64,000 nt of DNA. Source: DASQEH01 sp035633755. Lineage in GTDB: Bacteria > Actinomycetota > Actinomycetes > Propionibacteriales > Nocardioidaceae. Positions 8,729 to 18,162 of the stretch are shown piece by piece. The notes beneath the pieces were generated by a model, which was not told the DNA's origin, did not search any database, and saw only the letters and a program-made list of their open reading frames with translations. The translations under genes and the position numbers were made by a program. The stretch is taken from contig DASQEH010000080.1 of NCBI GenBank assembly GCA_035633755.1, positions 31,781-95,780 of the forward strand, in the 5' to 3' direction. Position 1 is the stretch's first letter, and the number at the start of each line of letters is the position of its first letter.

Positions 8729-10011
8729 GGTCTGTCCCCGGTGCCACGGTTGGCCGCCGGTAGCGCCCGTTCGCCGGCGAAGGCCCACAGCACGACGACG
8801 CCGGCCAGCATGATCAGTCCCGCGGCCACGCTGAGCATGACGACCACACCGACGACTTCGGCGAAGATCCCGGCTGTGGCGGCCCCTAGCAGGCTCAACA
8901 AGCTTCCCGACGCACCGAGGGCGCCGTAGACCCGTCCGCGGTACGCGTCGGCGACGCCGCGCTGCACCATCGTCTCGACGCCGACCGAGGAGAAGACGGA
9001 GGAGACCCCGGTACTCGCAGCAACGGCCACGGCCAGCGTGATGAGTGGGACGTTGTACGAGATGAGGTTGGTCAGCCCCGCCACCAGGGATGCCCACCCG
9101 ATCAGGTGCCGCGGGGACAGCGTCGCGCCGAAGTGCCCGACGACCAGCGTGCCGACGATCCCGCTCGCGGCATGCACGCTCATCAGCAGGGCGTAGATCT
9201 CGGGGCCGGCAAGCAGCTCGTCTCGTACCCAGGCGACGGTGAGGGGATCCAGCATCGTGCCGCCGAAGGTCATCAGACCCAGCACGGCGAAGATCGTGAA
9301 CAGGATCCGGTCGCCGCGGATCAGGCGCATGCCGCCGACCCACTCGCTCCAAAACCGCGCCCAGGCTGTCCGCGCCTGCTCACCCGCCGTCTCGTCAGCG
9401 GCGCCCAGAACGACCTGGTCCGCCCCGTCGCGCCGCGCCGGGCGGGCGCCGAGCGGCGCGATCAGGACGGCGGCGACGACGAACGTGGCGCAGTCCACCA
9501 GCACCACCTCGTGGAGCCCGAATGCGGCGAGCAGGACTCCACCGACAGGCACGCCGATCAGCCGGGCGAGCCGGTTGTTGAGGGCGTTGAGGGCATTTGC
9601 GGCCACCAGGTCGGCGTTGTCCACCAGTGACGGGAGGAGCGCACCCTCTGCCGGCACAGCGAAGGCCGCCACGGCCGACTGCACAGCAGCCACGACGAAC
9701 ACCACCCACAGCCACCCGTCGAGAGGCACGAGCAGCAACAACGCCACTGCCGCCGCTTGCAGGAGGTTGGAGATCACGAGCACGCGGGTACGGTCCCAGC
9801 GGTCGACGAAGACGCCGGCGACGGTGCCGAGGACCACGTCCGGTGCGAGCTGGGCTGCGATCATCCCAGCCGTCGCGACCGTGGACTCGGTCTGCGCGTA
9901 CACGAAGAAGGGCAGTGCGGCATGCAGGACGTAGTCACCCGCGACGGACACCAGACCGCCGGTCCAGAGCAGCGCGAAATCGCGGCGGCGCAGCAGCGCC
10001 AACATGGCCAC
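8635..10011 (-). CDS. MFS transporter
   Basis: This is a 458-residue major facilitator superfamily protein with about 12 hydrophobic segments, beginning with ALLWTGGLVSVAGDYVLHAA. The conserved loop motif between helices 2 and 3 appears as GVFVDRWDRTRVLV. The family is mostly drug or metabolite efflux; the substrate is unknown. The start is GTG at 10011 or ATG at 10005. It begins only four bases after the stop of the sigma factor gene, so the two are almost certainly one operon. About 40 hydrophilic residues at the C-terminus are encoded antisense to the end of purQ; a shorter ancestral protein extended by stop loss would explain this. Confidence 0.85.
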   Translation of the reverse strand: MAMLALLRRRDFALLWTGGLVSVAGDYVLHAALPFFVYAQTESTVATAGMIAAQLAPDVVLGTVAGVFVDRWDRTRVLVISNLLQAAAVALLLLVPLDGWLWVVFVVAAVQSAVAAFAVPAEGALLPSLVDNADLVAANALNALNNRLARLIGVPVGGVLLAAFGLHEVVLVDCATFVVAAVLIAPLGARPARRDGADQVVLGAADETAGEQARTAWARFWSEWVGGMRLIRGDRILFTIFAVLGLMTFGGTMLDPLTVAWVRDELLAGPEIYALLMSVHAASGIVGTLVVGHFGATLSPRHLIGWASLVAGLTNLISYNVPLITLAVAVAASTGVSSVFSSVGVETMVQRGVADAYRGRVYGALGASGSLLSLLGAATAGIFAEVVGVVVMLSVAAGLIMLAGVVVLWAFAGERALPAANRGTGDRPQATASEASTDVKNANPSVPGPHSDSTACSG

Positions 10012-10015
10012 GTCG

Positions 10016-11161
10016 CTACAGGGTTCGGCTGCGGGCGCTGAGGATGCGTAACGTGTCAGGGGCGAAGGCCACCTCGACGCACTCCCGGCCCGCGACGTCC
10101 TGGTACCTCGCGGTGATAGGTCCTGACGGGGGCACTGCTGCTGGCAGGGCCCTCAGCCGGGGATGGCGTCGACGCAGGCCTCGACCAGCGGGAGTGGCCA
10201 TGGCCAGCCCTCCCAGCGACGACGACACCGCCTCGTTGCAGGCGGAGCACTCAGCCACGAGCCCGCGCTGCGTCAAGGCGTCGCCGCCCGCGCCGCGCCG
10301 GACATAGGGTGACATCGAGACCGGCTGTCCACACCGCGTACAGGATGCTCTCCCCGACTCGCAGCCCGCGGCGAAGTAGGAATGAACCCAGTCGGCTGCT
10401 CGTGTGATCACCGTGCTGGGTCGAGCCGCGTCGCGCATCAGCCGGCCGAACACCGGGTTGTCCAAGCGGAACTGCGAGGAGATGGAGCCCTGGTCGCAGC
10501 CACCGCAGCGCAAGGCGATGGTGGACAGCGCCGGATGGCGCCGGATCGCCAGTCGGTGCTGCCCGCAGTCGGTGCACCAGACGGAGGTCTGCCTCCAGTC
10601 GTTGTCGGGGAGTGCGGCCAGGCCGTAGGCATCACTGGAGTCGCGAAGCTCCGTCTCCAACACCTTGCGGAGCACGACCTTGCCGCGGCTTATCCGCATC
10701 GACACGGCGTCGGGTGACAGGCCCATCGCCGCCCCGATGCGTGTGCACGAGGCCTCGTGCACATAACGGTGGATCAGAACATCGCGAGTCTGCGGAGGGA
10801 GGAGGCCGAGCGCCCGGTCAAGAAGGTCGGCGAGCTCGGCCCGTTCCAGCTCCATCTCGACCTCGTGCGGCGGGCCCGCGACGTCCACCTCGTCCAACGG
10901 GGCACGTCGGACCGAGTCCCGAGCGGCTCGCCGAGCCCCGCGCCGGCAGACGTGGCGAGCGATGGCGTTCAACCAGCGGTCGGCCCCATCGATGTCGCTG
11001 AGCTTGTGGAGGTTGCGCCAGGCCTCGATCAACGTCTCCTGGGCCAGGTCCTCGGCGGCCTGGGGATCCCCGGTGATCGAGGTGCAGACCGCGACCAGCC
11101 GCTGACGTGTTCGCTCGTCGGGGAACCAGGACGTCGTCGTGGTCGCGGGCGTCTGTGTCAC
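10016..11161 (-). CDS. ECF sigma factor with C-terminal zinc-ribbon extension
   Basis: This is a sigma-70 family extracytoplasmic-function sigma factor of 381 residues, about twice the usual ECF length. Region 2 spans roughly residues 20-90, including AAEDLAQETLIEAWRNL. Region 4 follows at about 110-175 with the helix-turn-helix segment ASCTRIGAAMGLSPDAVSMR. The extra 200 residues carry four CxxC pairs (CTDCG, CGGCD, CTRCG, CSACN), which look like two zinc ribbons, and a final strand-rich segment. No anti-sigma gene is adjacent, so the extension may sense or regulate in cis. The GTG at 11161 has GAGGAG five bases upstream. The MFS gene follows at once. Confidence 0.85.
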   Translation of the reverse strand: MTQTPATTTTSWFPDERTRQRLVAVCTSITGDPQAAEDLAQETLIEAWRNLHKLSDIDGADRWLNAIARHVCRRGARRAARDSVRRAPLDEVDVAGPPHEVEMELERAELADLLDRALGLLPPQTRDVLIHRYVHEASCTRIGAAMGLSPDAVSMRISRGKVVLRKVLETELRDSSDAYGLAALPDNDWRQTSVWCTDCGQHRLAIRRHPALSTIALRCGGCDQGSISSQFRLDNPVFGRLMRDAARPSTVITRAADWVHSYFAAGCESGRASCTRCGQPVSMSPYVRRGAGGDALTQRGLVAECSACNEAVSSSLGGLAMATPAGRGLRRRHPRLRALPAAVPPSGPITARYQDVAGRECVEVAFAPDTLRILSARSRTL

Positions 11162-11342
11162 CGGGGTCTCCTCGTGTGTTGGCAACCTCTACCGGCATAT
11201 CGCCGGGAGAGGTCGAGATCCAACGCGCTTGGCCAACCTATTTCAGTCGCGGACGCAAACGTCGGGGCACTGGTGCCGGACGGGTAGCGTTGCGTGCGTC
11301 GACAGCTCACTTCGGCCCCTCCGACCATCGGGAGCTCGCACG

Positions 11343-13622
11343 GTGACCGCTCCACGCTCACTCGATACCGTCCGCACAGCCCATGCCACACCCGACGCAG
11401 CCCAGCCATGGGCCGAGCTCGGGCTGCGACGCGACGAGTACTCCCGCCTGCACGGCATCCTCGGGCGGCGGCCGACGGCGTCCGAGCTTGCGATGTACTC
11501 GGTCATGTGGAGCGAGCACTGCTCCTACAAGTCGAGCAAGGTGCATCTGCGGCAGTTCGGGGACAGCCTCACCGACTCGATGCGCGAGCACCTGATGGTG
11601 GGCATCGGCGAGAACGCCGGCGTGGTGGACATCGGGTCGGGGTACGCCGTGACCTTCAAGGTGGAGTCGCACAACCACCCCTCGTTCGTCGAGCCGTACC
11701 AGGGGGCCGCGACAGGCGTCGGCGGCATCGTGCGCGACATCTTGGCAATGGGTGCGCGACCGGTGGCGGTCATGGACCCGCTGCGGTTCGGGCCCTTGGA
11801 GGCGGACGACACCCGCCGGGTGCTGCCGGGGATCGTGGCCGGGGTCGGCGGCTACGGCAACTGCCTCGGGTTGCCGAACATCGGCGGCGAGGTGGTCTTC
11901 GACAGCTCCTATGCCGGCAACCCGCTGGTGAACGCGTTGTGTGTCGGAGTCATGCGGCATGAGCAGATCCACCTCGCCAAGGCGTCCGGCGAGGGCAACC
12001 TGGTCATCTTGTACGGGGCACGCACCGGTGGCGACGGTATCGGCGGCGTCTCCGTGCTGGCGTCGGAGACGTTCGACGCGGGCGGGCCGACGAAGCGTCC
12101 CAGCGTGCAGGTCGGCGACCCGTTCATGGAGAAGCTCCTCATCGAGTGCACCCTCGAGCTGTTCGCCGCGGGCCTCGTCGCGGGCATCCAGGACCTCGGC
12201 GGCGCTGGCCTGTCCTGCGCGACCTCGGAGCTCGCCAGTGCGGGTGACGGCGGCATGCACGTATGGCTCGACCGGGTTCCCCTGCGGGACGCCTCGCTTG
12301 CGCCCGAAGAGATCCTGATGAGCGAGTCCCAGGAGCGGATGATGGCTGTGGTCGAGCCGTCTGATGTCGCTGCCTTCCTCGACATATGCCGGCGATGGGA
12401 CGTCGAGGCCACGGTCATCGGAGAGGTCAGCTCGACGGGTCGCCTCGTCGTCGACTGGCAGGGCGAGACGGTGGTCGACGTTCCTCCGCGGACCGTTGCC
12501 CACGACGGGCCGGTCTACGAGCGCCCCTATGCCCGACCGGCGTGGCAGGACGCCCTGCAGGCCGACTCCTCGACGCGCCTGGCCCGGCCGCGTACTGGCG
12601 ACGAGCTTCGCTCCACCTTGCTCACGATGGTCGCGTCGCCGAACCTCTGCGACAGGTCCTGGGTGACCGACCAGTACGACCGCTACGTCCGGGGAAACAC
12701 GGTGCTGGCACAGCCCGAGGACTCCGGCGTACTGCGCATCGACGAGGAGTCCGGCCTCGGAGTGGCGCTCTCGACCGACTGCAACGGCCGGTTCTCGCAG
12801 CTCGATCCGTTCGTAGGGGCGCAGCTGTCCCTGGCCGAGGCCTACCGCAACGTGGCGACGACGGGCGCTCGGCCGCTGGCTGTGACGGACTGCCTCAACT
12901 TCGGCTCACCGGAGGACCCCGATGTGATGTGGCAGTTCGCCGAGGCGACGCGCGGCCTGGCGGAGGGATGCCGCGCACTCGGTATCCCGGTCACCGGCGG
13001 CAACGTGAGCTTCTACAACTCGACAGGCGACACGGCCATCTTGCCCACGCCTGTCGTCGGTGTCCTCGGCGTCCTCGACGACGTTCGACGCCGCACTCCG
13101 ATGGGTTTCGCCGCCGAGGGCAGGTCGGTCTACCTGGTGGGCTCCACGCAGGACGAGCTCGATGGCTCCGAGTGGGCGCGGGTGGTGCACGGCCATCTTG
13201 GCGGGACGCCACCACACGTGGACCTGGCTCGAGAGCAACGCCTGGCCAGTGTCATGGTCAGTGCATCCCACCAGGGTTGTGTCGAGGCGGCGCACGACCT
13301 GTCCGAAGGCGGGCTCGCGCAGGCGCTCGTCGAGTGCTGCTTGCGCTACGGCGTCGGCGCCCACGTTCGGCTACCCGAAGGCGAGGACCCGTTCGTCGCT
13401 CTCTTCAGTGAGTCGGCCGGTCGCGTTCTGGCTGCGGTCGCGGCCCACGAGGAGCCCGCATTCGTTGCACTGTGCGCCGGCGAGGATCTACCCGTTGTCC
13501 GGATCGGCCGGACGCTCGGTCGGGGCACTGACGCGGCTTTGGAGGTGGCCGGGTGCTTCCAGGTGCCGCTGGCCGAGCTCCGGCGGGCCTGGAGCGCCAC
13601 GTTGCCGGACGCCTTCGGGTGA
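11343..13622 (+). CDS. purL: phosphoribosylformylglycinamidine synthase subunit PurL
   Basis: PurL is the large synthetase subunit that converts FGAR to FGAM with ATP and ammonia from PurQ. The 759-residue size matches the small-PurL type that works with PurS and PurQ. The motif MYSVMWSEHCSYKSSK near residue 45 and FKVESHNHPS near residue 105 are diagnostic. I chose the GTG at 11343 because family homology begins just after it; the open frame upstream has no homology. A TAGCGT hexamer near 11284 may be the -10, giving a leader of about 50 bases. It is divergent from the sigma factor gene. Confidence 0.96.
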   Translation: MTAPRSLDTVRTAHATPDAAQPWAELGLRRDEYSRLHGILGRRPTASELAMYSVMWSEHCSYKSSKVHLRQFGDSLTDSMREHLMVGIGENAGVVDIGSGYAVTFKVESHNHPSFVEPYQGAATGVGGIVRDILAMGARPVAVMDPLRFGPLEADDTRRVLPGIVAGVGGYGNCLGLPNIGGEVVFDSSYAGNPLVNALCVGVMRHEQIHLAKASGEGNLVILYGARTGGDGIGGVSVLASETFDAGGPTKRPSVQVGDPFMEKLLIECTLELFAAGLVAGIQDLGGAGLSCATSELASAGDGGMHVWLDRVPLRDASLAPEEILMSESQERMMAVVEPSDVAAFLDICRRWDVEATVIGEVSSTGRLVVDWQGETVVDVPPRTVAHDGPVYERPYARPAWQDALQADSSTRLARPRTGDELRSTLLTMVASPNLCDRSWVTDQYDRYVRGNTVLAQPEDSGVLRIDEESGLGVALSTDCNGRFSQLDPFVGAQLSLAEAYRNVATTGARPLAVTDCLNFGSPEDPDVMWQFAEATRGLAEGCRALGIPVTGGNVSFYNSTGDTAILPTPVVGVLGVLDDVRRRTPMGFAAEGRSVYLVGSTQDELDGSEWARVVHGHLGGTPPHVDLAREQRLASVMVSASHQGCVEAAHDLSEGGLAQALVECCLRYGVGAHVRLPEGEDPFVALFSESAGRVLAAVAAHEEPAFVALCAGEDLPVVRIGRTLGRGTDAALEVAGCFQVPLAELRRAWSATLPDAFG

Positions 13623-13650
13623 TCCGAAGGCTCCCGCGTACCGCCCTCGT

Positions 13651-13676
13651 CGGCCGACGCGCTCGGCCGTCGGCCG
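13651..13676 (+). terminator. inverted repeat after purL
   Basis: CGGCCGAC at 13651-13658 and GTCGGCCG at 13669-13676 form an 8-bp stem with a 10-base loop. It lies 28 bases after the purL stop and directly before the promoter hexamer of the next gene. No T-run is present. Confidence 0.45.
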
Positions 13677-13677
13677 T

Positions 13678-13683
13678 TAGGCT
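13678..13683 (+). promoter_or_regulatory. leaderless -10 of the SCP-like gene
   Basis: TAGGCT is followed by six bases and then the ATG at 13690; there is no ribosome-binding site. Confidence 0.6.
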
Positions 13684-13689
13684 CGACCG

Positions 13690-14064
13690 ATGCCTGCGCG
13701 TCTACGGCCGCTCCCGGCCGCCGATCTCGCCGAGGTGCTGAGGCGCCTGGACACCGCCGGCGGTGGTCGCGCCCCGGCACTCGTGGACGACGAGCGCCTG
13801 GCGGTCAAGCACTTCCTCGCCGTGTTGGCCTCCCGACATCCCGGCAAGAGCGTGGAGGTCCGCGTGCCTCCCTATGCCGCGGTTCAGTGCGTAACCGGTG
13901 CGCGACACACCCGGGGTACCCCGCCGGCTGTGGTGGAGACCGACGCCACCACGTGGCTCGCCCTGGCTCGCGGTGAGATGACGTTCGCGGAGGCGGTGGC
14001 GGCTGGCACGGTACGGGCGTCGGGAGAACGCTCCGACCTGAGCGAGCAGCTGCCCCTGCTGTGA
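13690..14064 (+). CDS. sterol carrier (SCP-like) family protein
   Basis: This 124-residue soluble protein resembles the bacterial SCP-orthologue family often found between purL and purF in actinomycetes. The middle carries VEVRVPPYAAVQCV and the C-terminal half TDATTWLALARGEMTFAEA, the SCP2-like lipid-binding signature region. The biological role is not established; a lipid or hydrophobic ligand is likely. The ATG directly follows a TAGGCT-N6 element. The next gene starts 22 bases downstream with its own promoter element, so the two need not be an operon. Confidence 0.75.
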   Translation: MPARLRPLPAADLAEVLRRLDTAGGGRAPALVDDERLAVKHFLAVLASRHPGKSVEVRVPPYAAVQCVTGARHTRGTPPAVVETDATTWLALARGEMTFAEAVAAGTVRASGERSDLSEQLPLL

Positions 14065-14074
14065 ACCCCGGCAG

Positions 14075-14080
14075 TAGGGT
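14075..14080 (+). promoter_or_regulatory. leaderless -10 of the dipeptidase
   Basis: TAGGGT is followed by six bases and then the ATG at 14087. Confidence 0.6.
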
Positions 14081-14086
14081 TCCGCC

Positions 14087-15427
14087 ATGCCTGACCTGAG
14101 AGCCGCCGTGGCTGCGGCGATGCCAAGCGTCTATCGCGACCTCGAGGCGCTGGTCCGGATCGAGTCCGTGAGCGCCGACCCGGCCCGGCATTCGCAGGTG
14201 ACACAGTCGGCGGCGGCGACGGCAGAGCTCTTCGGTGCCGAAGGCTTCGAGGTCGACATCGTGGCTGAGGGCGGAATGCCTGCGGTCATCGCCAGGAAGC
14301 CGGCGCCACCAGGTGCCCCCACGGTGTTGCTCTACGCCCACCACGACGTCCAGCCTGAGGGGGACCACGAGGCGTGGGAGTCCCCACCGTTCGAGCCGAC
14401 GCGGCGGCAGGCGCGCCTGTTCGGCCGTGGTGCTGCCGACGACAAGGCAGGTATCGCCGCCCATCTGGCCGCCGTCCGCGCTCACGGCGACAGCCTTCCC
14501 GTCGGCGTGACCGTCTTCGTCGAAGGCGAGGAGGAGATTGGCTCGCCCAGCCTCAGCCGGCTGCTGGCCGACCACCGCGACAAGCTCGACAGCGACGTCA
14601 TCGTGATCGCCGACTCGACCAACTGGGACATCGGCACCCCGGCGCTGACGACGTCGCTGCGCGGTCTCGTGGACTGCCTCGTCGAGGTGCGCACGCTCGA
14701 CCATGCGGTGCACTCGGGCATGTGGGGCGGTGTCGTCCCCGATGCCGTCACGGCGCTGTGCCGGCTGATCGCGACACTGCACGACGACGAGGGCAACGTC
14801 GCCGTCGAGGGCCTGGCCACCGGCGCGGCCGCCGATCTCACCTATCCGGAGGACCGGTTGCGGGCCGAAGCCGGCGTGATCGACGGCGTCCAGCTGATCG
14901 GCTCCGGCACCCTTGTCGACCGGCTCTGGACCCGGCCCGCGATCGCCGTCATCGGGTTCGACGCCACGCGTGTCGTCGATGCGAGCAACACCTTGCTGCC
15001 AGTGGCTCGCGCCCAGATCAGCCTTCGGATCAGCCCGTCGGACGACGCCGAGGCCGCCTTCGTCAAGCTGCGTGACCACCTCACCAGCCACGCACCGTGG
15101 GGGGCCCAGGTGTCCGTCCGCGCCGGAGACCTGGGCCGGCCGTTCGCGATCGACGCCGAGGGGCCGGCCTATGACGCGGCGCGCGAGGCGTTCCGCGACG
15201 CATGGGACGGGACGGCACCGGTCGACATCGGCGTGGGTGGTTCCATCCCGTTCATCGCTGAGTTCGCGGACATCTTCCCGGACGCATCCATCCTCGTGAC
15301 GGGTGTCGAGGACCCCGACACGCGGGCGCACGGCGCCAACGAGGGCCTGCATCTGGCCGAGTTCGAGCGCGTGTGCCTGGCGGAGGCACTCCTGCTGGAG
15401 AGGCTGGCCCGGCTCGGCGGCAGATGA
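14087..15427 (+). CDS. M20 family dipeptidase
   Basis: This is a 446-residue M20/M25/M40 metallopeptidase, probably a cytoplasmic dipeptidase. Zinc-ligand motifs are present in order: LLYAHHDVQPEGD near residue 82, GRGAADDKAG near residue 115, and EGEEEIGSPS near residue 147. The dimerisation domain lies in the middle. No signal peptide is present. The gene uses the TAGGGT-N6-ATG start. It lies between the SCP-like gene and purF and is a common neighbour rather than a purine enzyme. Confidence 0.9.
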   Translation: MPDLRAAVAAAMPSVYRDLEALVRIESVSADPARHSQVTQSAAATAELFGAEGFEVDIVAEGGMPAVIARKPAPPGAPTVLLYAHHDVQPEGDHEAWESPPFEPTRRQARLFGRGAADDKAGIAAHLAAVRAHGDSLPVGVTVFVEGEEEIGSPSLSRLLADHRDKLDSDVIVIADSTNWDIGTPALTTSLRGLVDCLVEVRTLDHAVHSGMWGGVVPDAVTALCRLIATLHDDEGNVAVEGLATGAAADLTYPEDRLRAEAGVIDGVQLIGSGTLVDRLWTRPAIAVIGFDATRVVDASNTLLPVARAQISLRISPSDDAEAAFVKLRDHLTSHAPWGAQVSVRAGDLGRPFAIDAEGPAYDAAREAFRDAWDGTAPVDIGVGGSIPFIAEFADIFPDASILVTGVEDPDTRAHGANEGLHLAEFERVCLAEALLLERLARLGGR

Positions 15428-15444
15428 CGAGGTGGTTGCGGGCG

Positions 15445-15450
15445 TAGCAT
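15445..15450 (+). promoter_or_regulatory. leaderless -10 of purF
   Basis: TAGCAT is followed by six bases and then the GTG at 15457. Confidence 0.6.
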
Positions 15451-15456
15451 GAACGG

Positions 15457-17007
15457 GTGCCGCGCGCTGATGGGCGACTGACCCACGACCTCGATCCGCA
15501 CGACCTGGGACCCCAAGACGCCTGCGGGGTCTTCGGTGTCTGGGCACCGGGCGAAGAGGTCGCCAAGCTGACCTACTTCGGGCTGTACGCGCTGCAGCAT
15601 CGTGGCCAGGAGTCGGCGGGCATAGCGGCGGGCAACGGCCAGCGCATCGTGGTCTACAAGGACATGGGCCTCGTCGCGCAGGTCTTCGACGAGCCCACGC
15701 TGGAGTCCCTGCAGGGTCACGTGGCTGTCGGCCACTCGCGGTACTCCACCACCGGCTCGAGCGTCTGGCAGAACGCCCAGCCCACTTTTCGGTCCACCCC
15801 GGCCGGGTCGATCGCCATGGCGCACAACGGGAACCTCACCAACACCGGCGACCTGGCAGCCCGGGTCGCTGTCCTGGCGCGCTCGAGCGGGCGGCTCGAC
15901 ATCGCCGACTACCAGCCCGACGCCTCGACCGACACCGACCTCGTCACCGCGCTGCTGGCCTCCTACCCGGACCGGACGCTGGAGTCTGCTGCTCTCGAGG
16001 TGCTGCCGACCCTGCGAGGGGCGTTCTGCTTCGTCTTCATGGACCAGGGGACTCTGTACGCCGCTCGCGACCCGCAAGGCATCAGACCGCTCGTGCTCGG
16101 CCGGCTCGAGCACGGCTGGGTCGTCGCGTCCGAGACGGCTGCGCTCGACATCGTCGGTGCCTCCTTCGTTCGCGAGGTCGAGCCTGGTGAGCTCATCGCC
16201 GTCGACGAGCACGGCCTGCGCAGCATGCGGTTCGCCGACCCGGCGCCCAAGGGGTGCCTGTTCGAGTTCGTCTACCTCGCTCGGCCGGACACCCTGATCA
16301 GCGGGCAACGAGTTCAGCGGGTCCGCACCGAGATCGGCAGGCGACTCGCCAGGGAGTATCCCGCTGACGCGGACCTCGTCATCCCGGTGCCCGAGTCGGG
16401 GACTCCGGCTGCGATCGGCTTCGCTGAGGAGAGTGGCATTCCCTACGGCCAGGGTCTGGTGAAGAACTCCTACGTCGGGCGAACGTTCATCCAGCCGAGC
16501 AACACGATCCGACAACTCGGGATACGCCTCAAGCTGAACCCCCTGCGCGACGTCATCGAAGGCAAGCGCCTGGTCGTGGTCGACGACTCCATCGTGCGAG
16601 GCAACACTCAGCGCGCGCTCGTACGGATGCTGCGCGAGGCGGGCGCGCGGGAGATCCATGTGCGCATCGCCAGCCCGCCTGTCAAGTGGCCATGCTTCTA
16701 CGGCATCGACTTCGCCAGCCCTGCGGAGCTCGTCGCCAACGGACTGAGCAGCGCCGAGATCTGCCGCTCGATCGACGCCGACTCCCTCGGGTACGTCTCG
16801 CTGGACGAGCTCGTGGCAGCAACTCGAGTCGACAAGGACAACCTCTGCCGAGCGTGCTTCGACGGGATCTACCCCGTCGACCTGCCGGAGCCGCAGTTCC
16901 TCGGCAAGCACATGCTCGAGCTCGAGCCGGTCGTGGCGCTGGACGTCGACGGGTTGGCAGCCTCGTTGGGGAGCAGCGGAGCCGCTGACGCGTTGGCTCG
17001 CCCGTGA
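15457..17007 (+). CDS. purF: amidophosphoribosyltransferase
   Basis: PurF makes phosphoribosylamine from PRPP and glutamine, the committed and feedback-controlled first step of the pathway. The 516-residue protein has a short N-terminal propeptide; the glutaminase nucleophile would be Cys23 in QDACGVFGV after processing. The PRPP-binding loop VVVDDSIVRGNTQ lies near residue 370. Cysteines in the last third (for example DNLCRACFDG) fit the Fe-S type of enzyme. A TAGCAT-N6-GTG leaderless element sets the start. The gene overlaps purM by four bases (GTGA). Confidence 0.97.
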   Translation: MPRADGRLTHDLDPHDLGPQDACGVFGVWAPGEEVAKLTYFGLYALQHRGQESAGIAAGNGQRIVVYKDMGLVAQVFDEPTLESLQGHVAVGHSRYSTTGSSVWQNAQPTFRSTPAGSIAMAHNGNLTNTGDLAARVAVLARSSGRLDIADYQPDASTDTDLVTALLASYPDRTLESAALEVLPTLRGAFCFVFMDQGTLYAARDPQGIRPLVLGRLEHGWVVASETAALDIVGASFVREVEPGELIAVDEHGLRSMRFADPAPKGCLFEFVYLARPDTLISGQRVQRVRTEIGRRLAREYPADADLVIPVPESGTPAAIGFAEESGIPYGQGLVKNSYVGRTFIQPSNTIRQLGIRLKLNPLRDVIEGKRLVVVDDSIVRGNTQRALVRMLREAGAREIHVRIASPPVKWPCFYGIDFASPAELVANGLSSAEICRSIDADSLGYVSLDELVAATRVDKDNLCRACFDGIYPVDLPEPQFLGKHMLELEPVVALDVDGLAASLGSSGAADALARP

Positions 17008-18110
17008 CGCAGTCGCCCGCGAGCCCACACACCTCCGTCGAGGTCCCAGCCGACGACTCCGCGTCCCGCTACGCCGAAGCCGGCGTCTCGCTCGCCGCCG
17101 GCGACCGAGCGGTGGCCCTGATGCGAGAGTGGGTCGACAAGGCCCGCCGCCCAGAGGTCGTCGGAGGCATCGGCGGCTTCGCCGGCCTCTTCGACGCCTC
17201 GGCACTGCGTGGCTACCGCCGGCCGTTGCTCGCCACCAGCGCCGACGGCGTCGGTACCAAGGTCGCTATCGCCCAGCAGCTCGACAAGCACGACACCATC
17301 GGGTTCGACCTCGTCGGGATGCTCGTCGACGACCTGGTGGTGTGCGGCGCGGAACCGCTGTTCATGACCGACTACATCGCCTGCGGCAAGGTGTTTCCCG
17401 AGCGCATCGCGGCCGTCGTTCAGGGCGTTGCGGAGGCATGCGTGGTGTCCGGCTGCGCGCTGCTCGGCGGCGAGACGGCCGAGCACCCCGGGCTGCTCGG
17501 CGAACACGAGTACGACCTGGCCGGCTCCACGACCGGGGTGGTGGAGGCCGACGAGCTCCTCGGCCCCGACCGGGTCCGCTCAGGTGACGTCCTGATCGCC
17601 CTCAGATCCAGCGGACTGCACTCCAACGGGTACTCCCTCGTCCGCCACGCCATCGTGGACCATGGCGGCTGGTCGCTCGACCGGCATGTCGACACCTTCG
17701 GCCGAAGCCTGGGGGAGGAGCTGCTGGAGCCCACCCGAATCTATGCCTTGGACTGTCTGGCGCTGGCTCGAGGGACCGCGACGCACGCCATGGCCCACAT
17801 CACCGGAGGTGGACTTGCCGCCAACGTGCAGCGGGTGCTCCCCGCGACGTTGAGTGCGGTCGTCGACCGCTCCACCTGGGCGCCGCAGCCCATCTTCGCG
17901 TTCCTCCGAGACGCCGGGTCGCTCGACGTGACGCAGCTCGAGTCGACGTTCAACCTGGGTGTGGGCATGGTCGCGCTGACCGCTCCCGGCGACGCCGATC
18001 GGGCACTCGCGCTGTTGACGGCTCGCGGGCTCGACGCCTGGGTCTGTGGCGAGGTGACGCCCACCCCGGGCGGCACGGTCGCCTTGTCGGGCCACTACCA
18101 GGACTGGTAG
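17004..18110 (+). CDS. purM: phosphoribosylformylglycinamidine cyclo-ligase
   Basis: PurM (AIR synthetase) closes the imidazole ring of FGAM with ATP. The 368-residue protein has the family motifs DGVGTKVAIAQ near residue 82, FDLVGMLVDDLVVCGAEPL near residue 100 and the glycine-rich HITGGGLAANVQRVLP near residue 265. The N-terminus is about 20 residues longer than in enterobacteria, as usual in actinomycetes. The GTG start overlaps the purF stop, so translation is coupled. Confidence 0.97.
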   Translation: MTQSPASPHTSVEVPADDSASRYAEAGVSLAAGDRAVALMREWVDKARRPEVVGGIGGFAGLFDASALRGYRRPLLATSADGVGTKVAIAQQLDKHDTIGFDLVGMLVDDLVVCGAEPLFMTDYIACGKVFPERIAAVVQGVAEACVVSGCALLGGETAEHPGLLGEHEYDLAGSTTGVVEADELLGPDRVRSGDVLIALRSSGLHSNGYSLVRHAIVDHGGWSLDRHVDTFGRSLGEELLEPTRIYALDCLALARGTATHAMAHITGGGLAANVQRVLPATLSAVVDRSTWAPQPIFAFLRDAGSLDVTQLESTFNLGVGMVALTAPGDADRALALLTARGLDAWVCGEVTPTPGGTVALSGHYQDW

Positions 18111-18162
18111 CGCAGGTCGGTCGACTCCGCGCGGGACGACGAAGGCGACTGCGCTGAGTCGG

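Noticed and set aside
11139..11342. N-terminal extension of PurL
   Set aside because: It overlaps the divergent sigma factor start region and has no PurL homology.
15169..17205. 678-codon frame antisense to purF
   Set aside because: Composed of Arg-rich low-complexity sequence opposite a certain gene.
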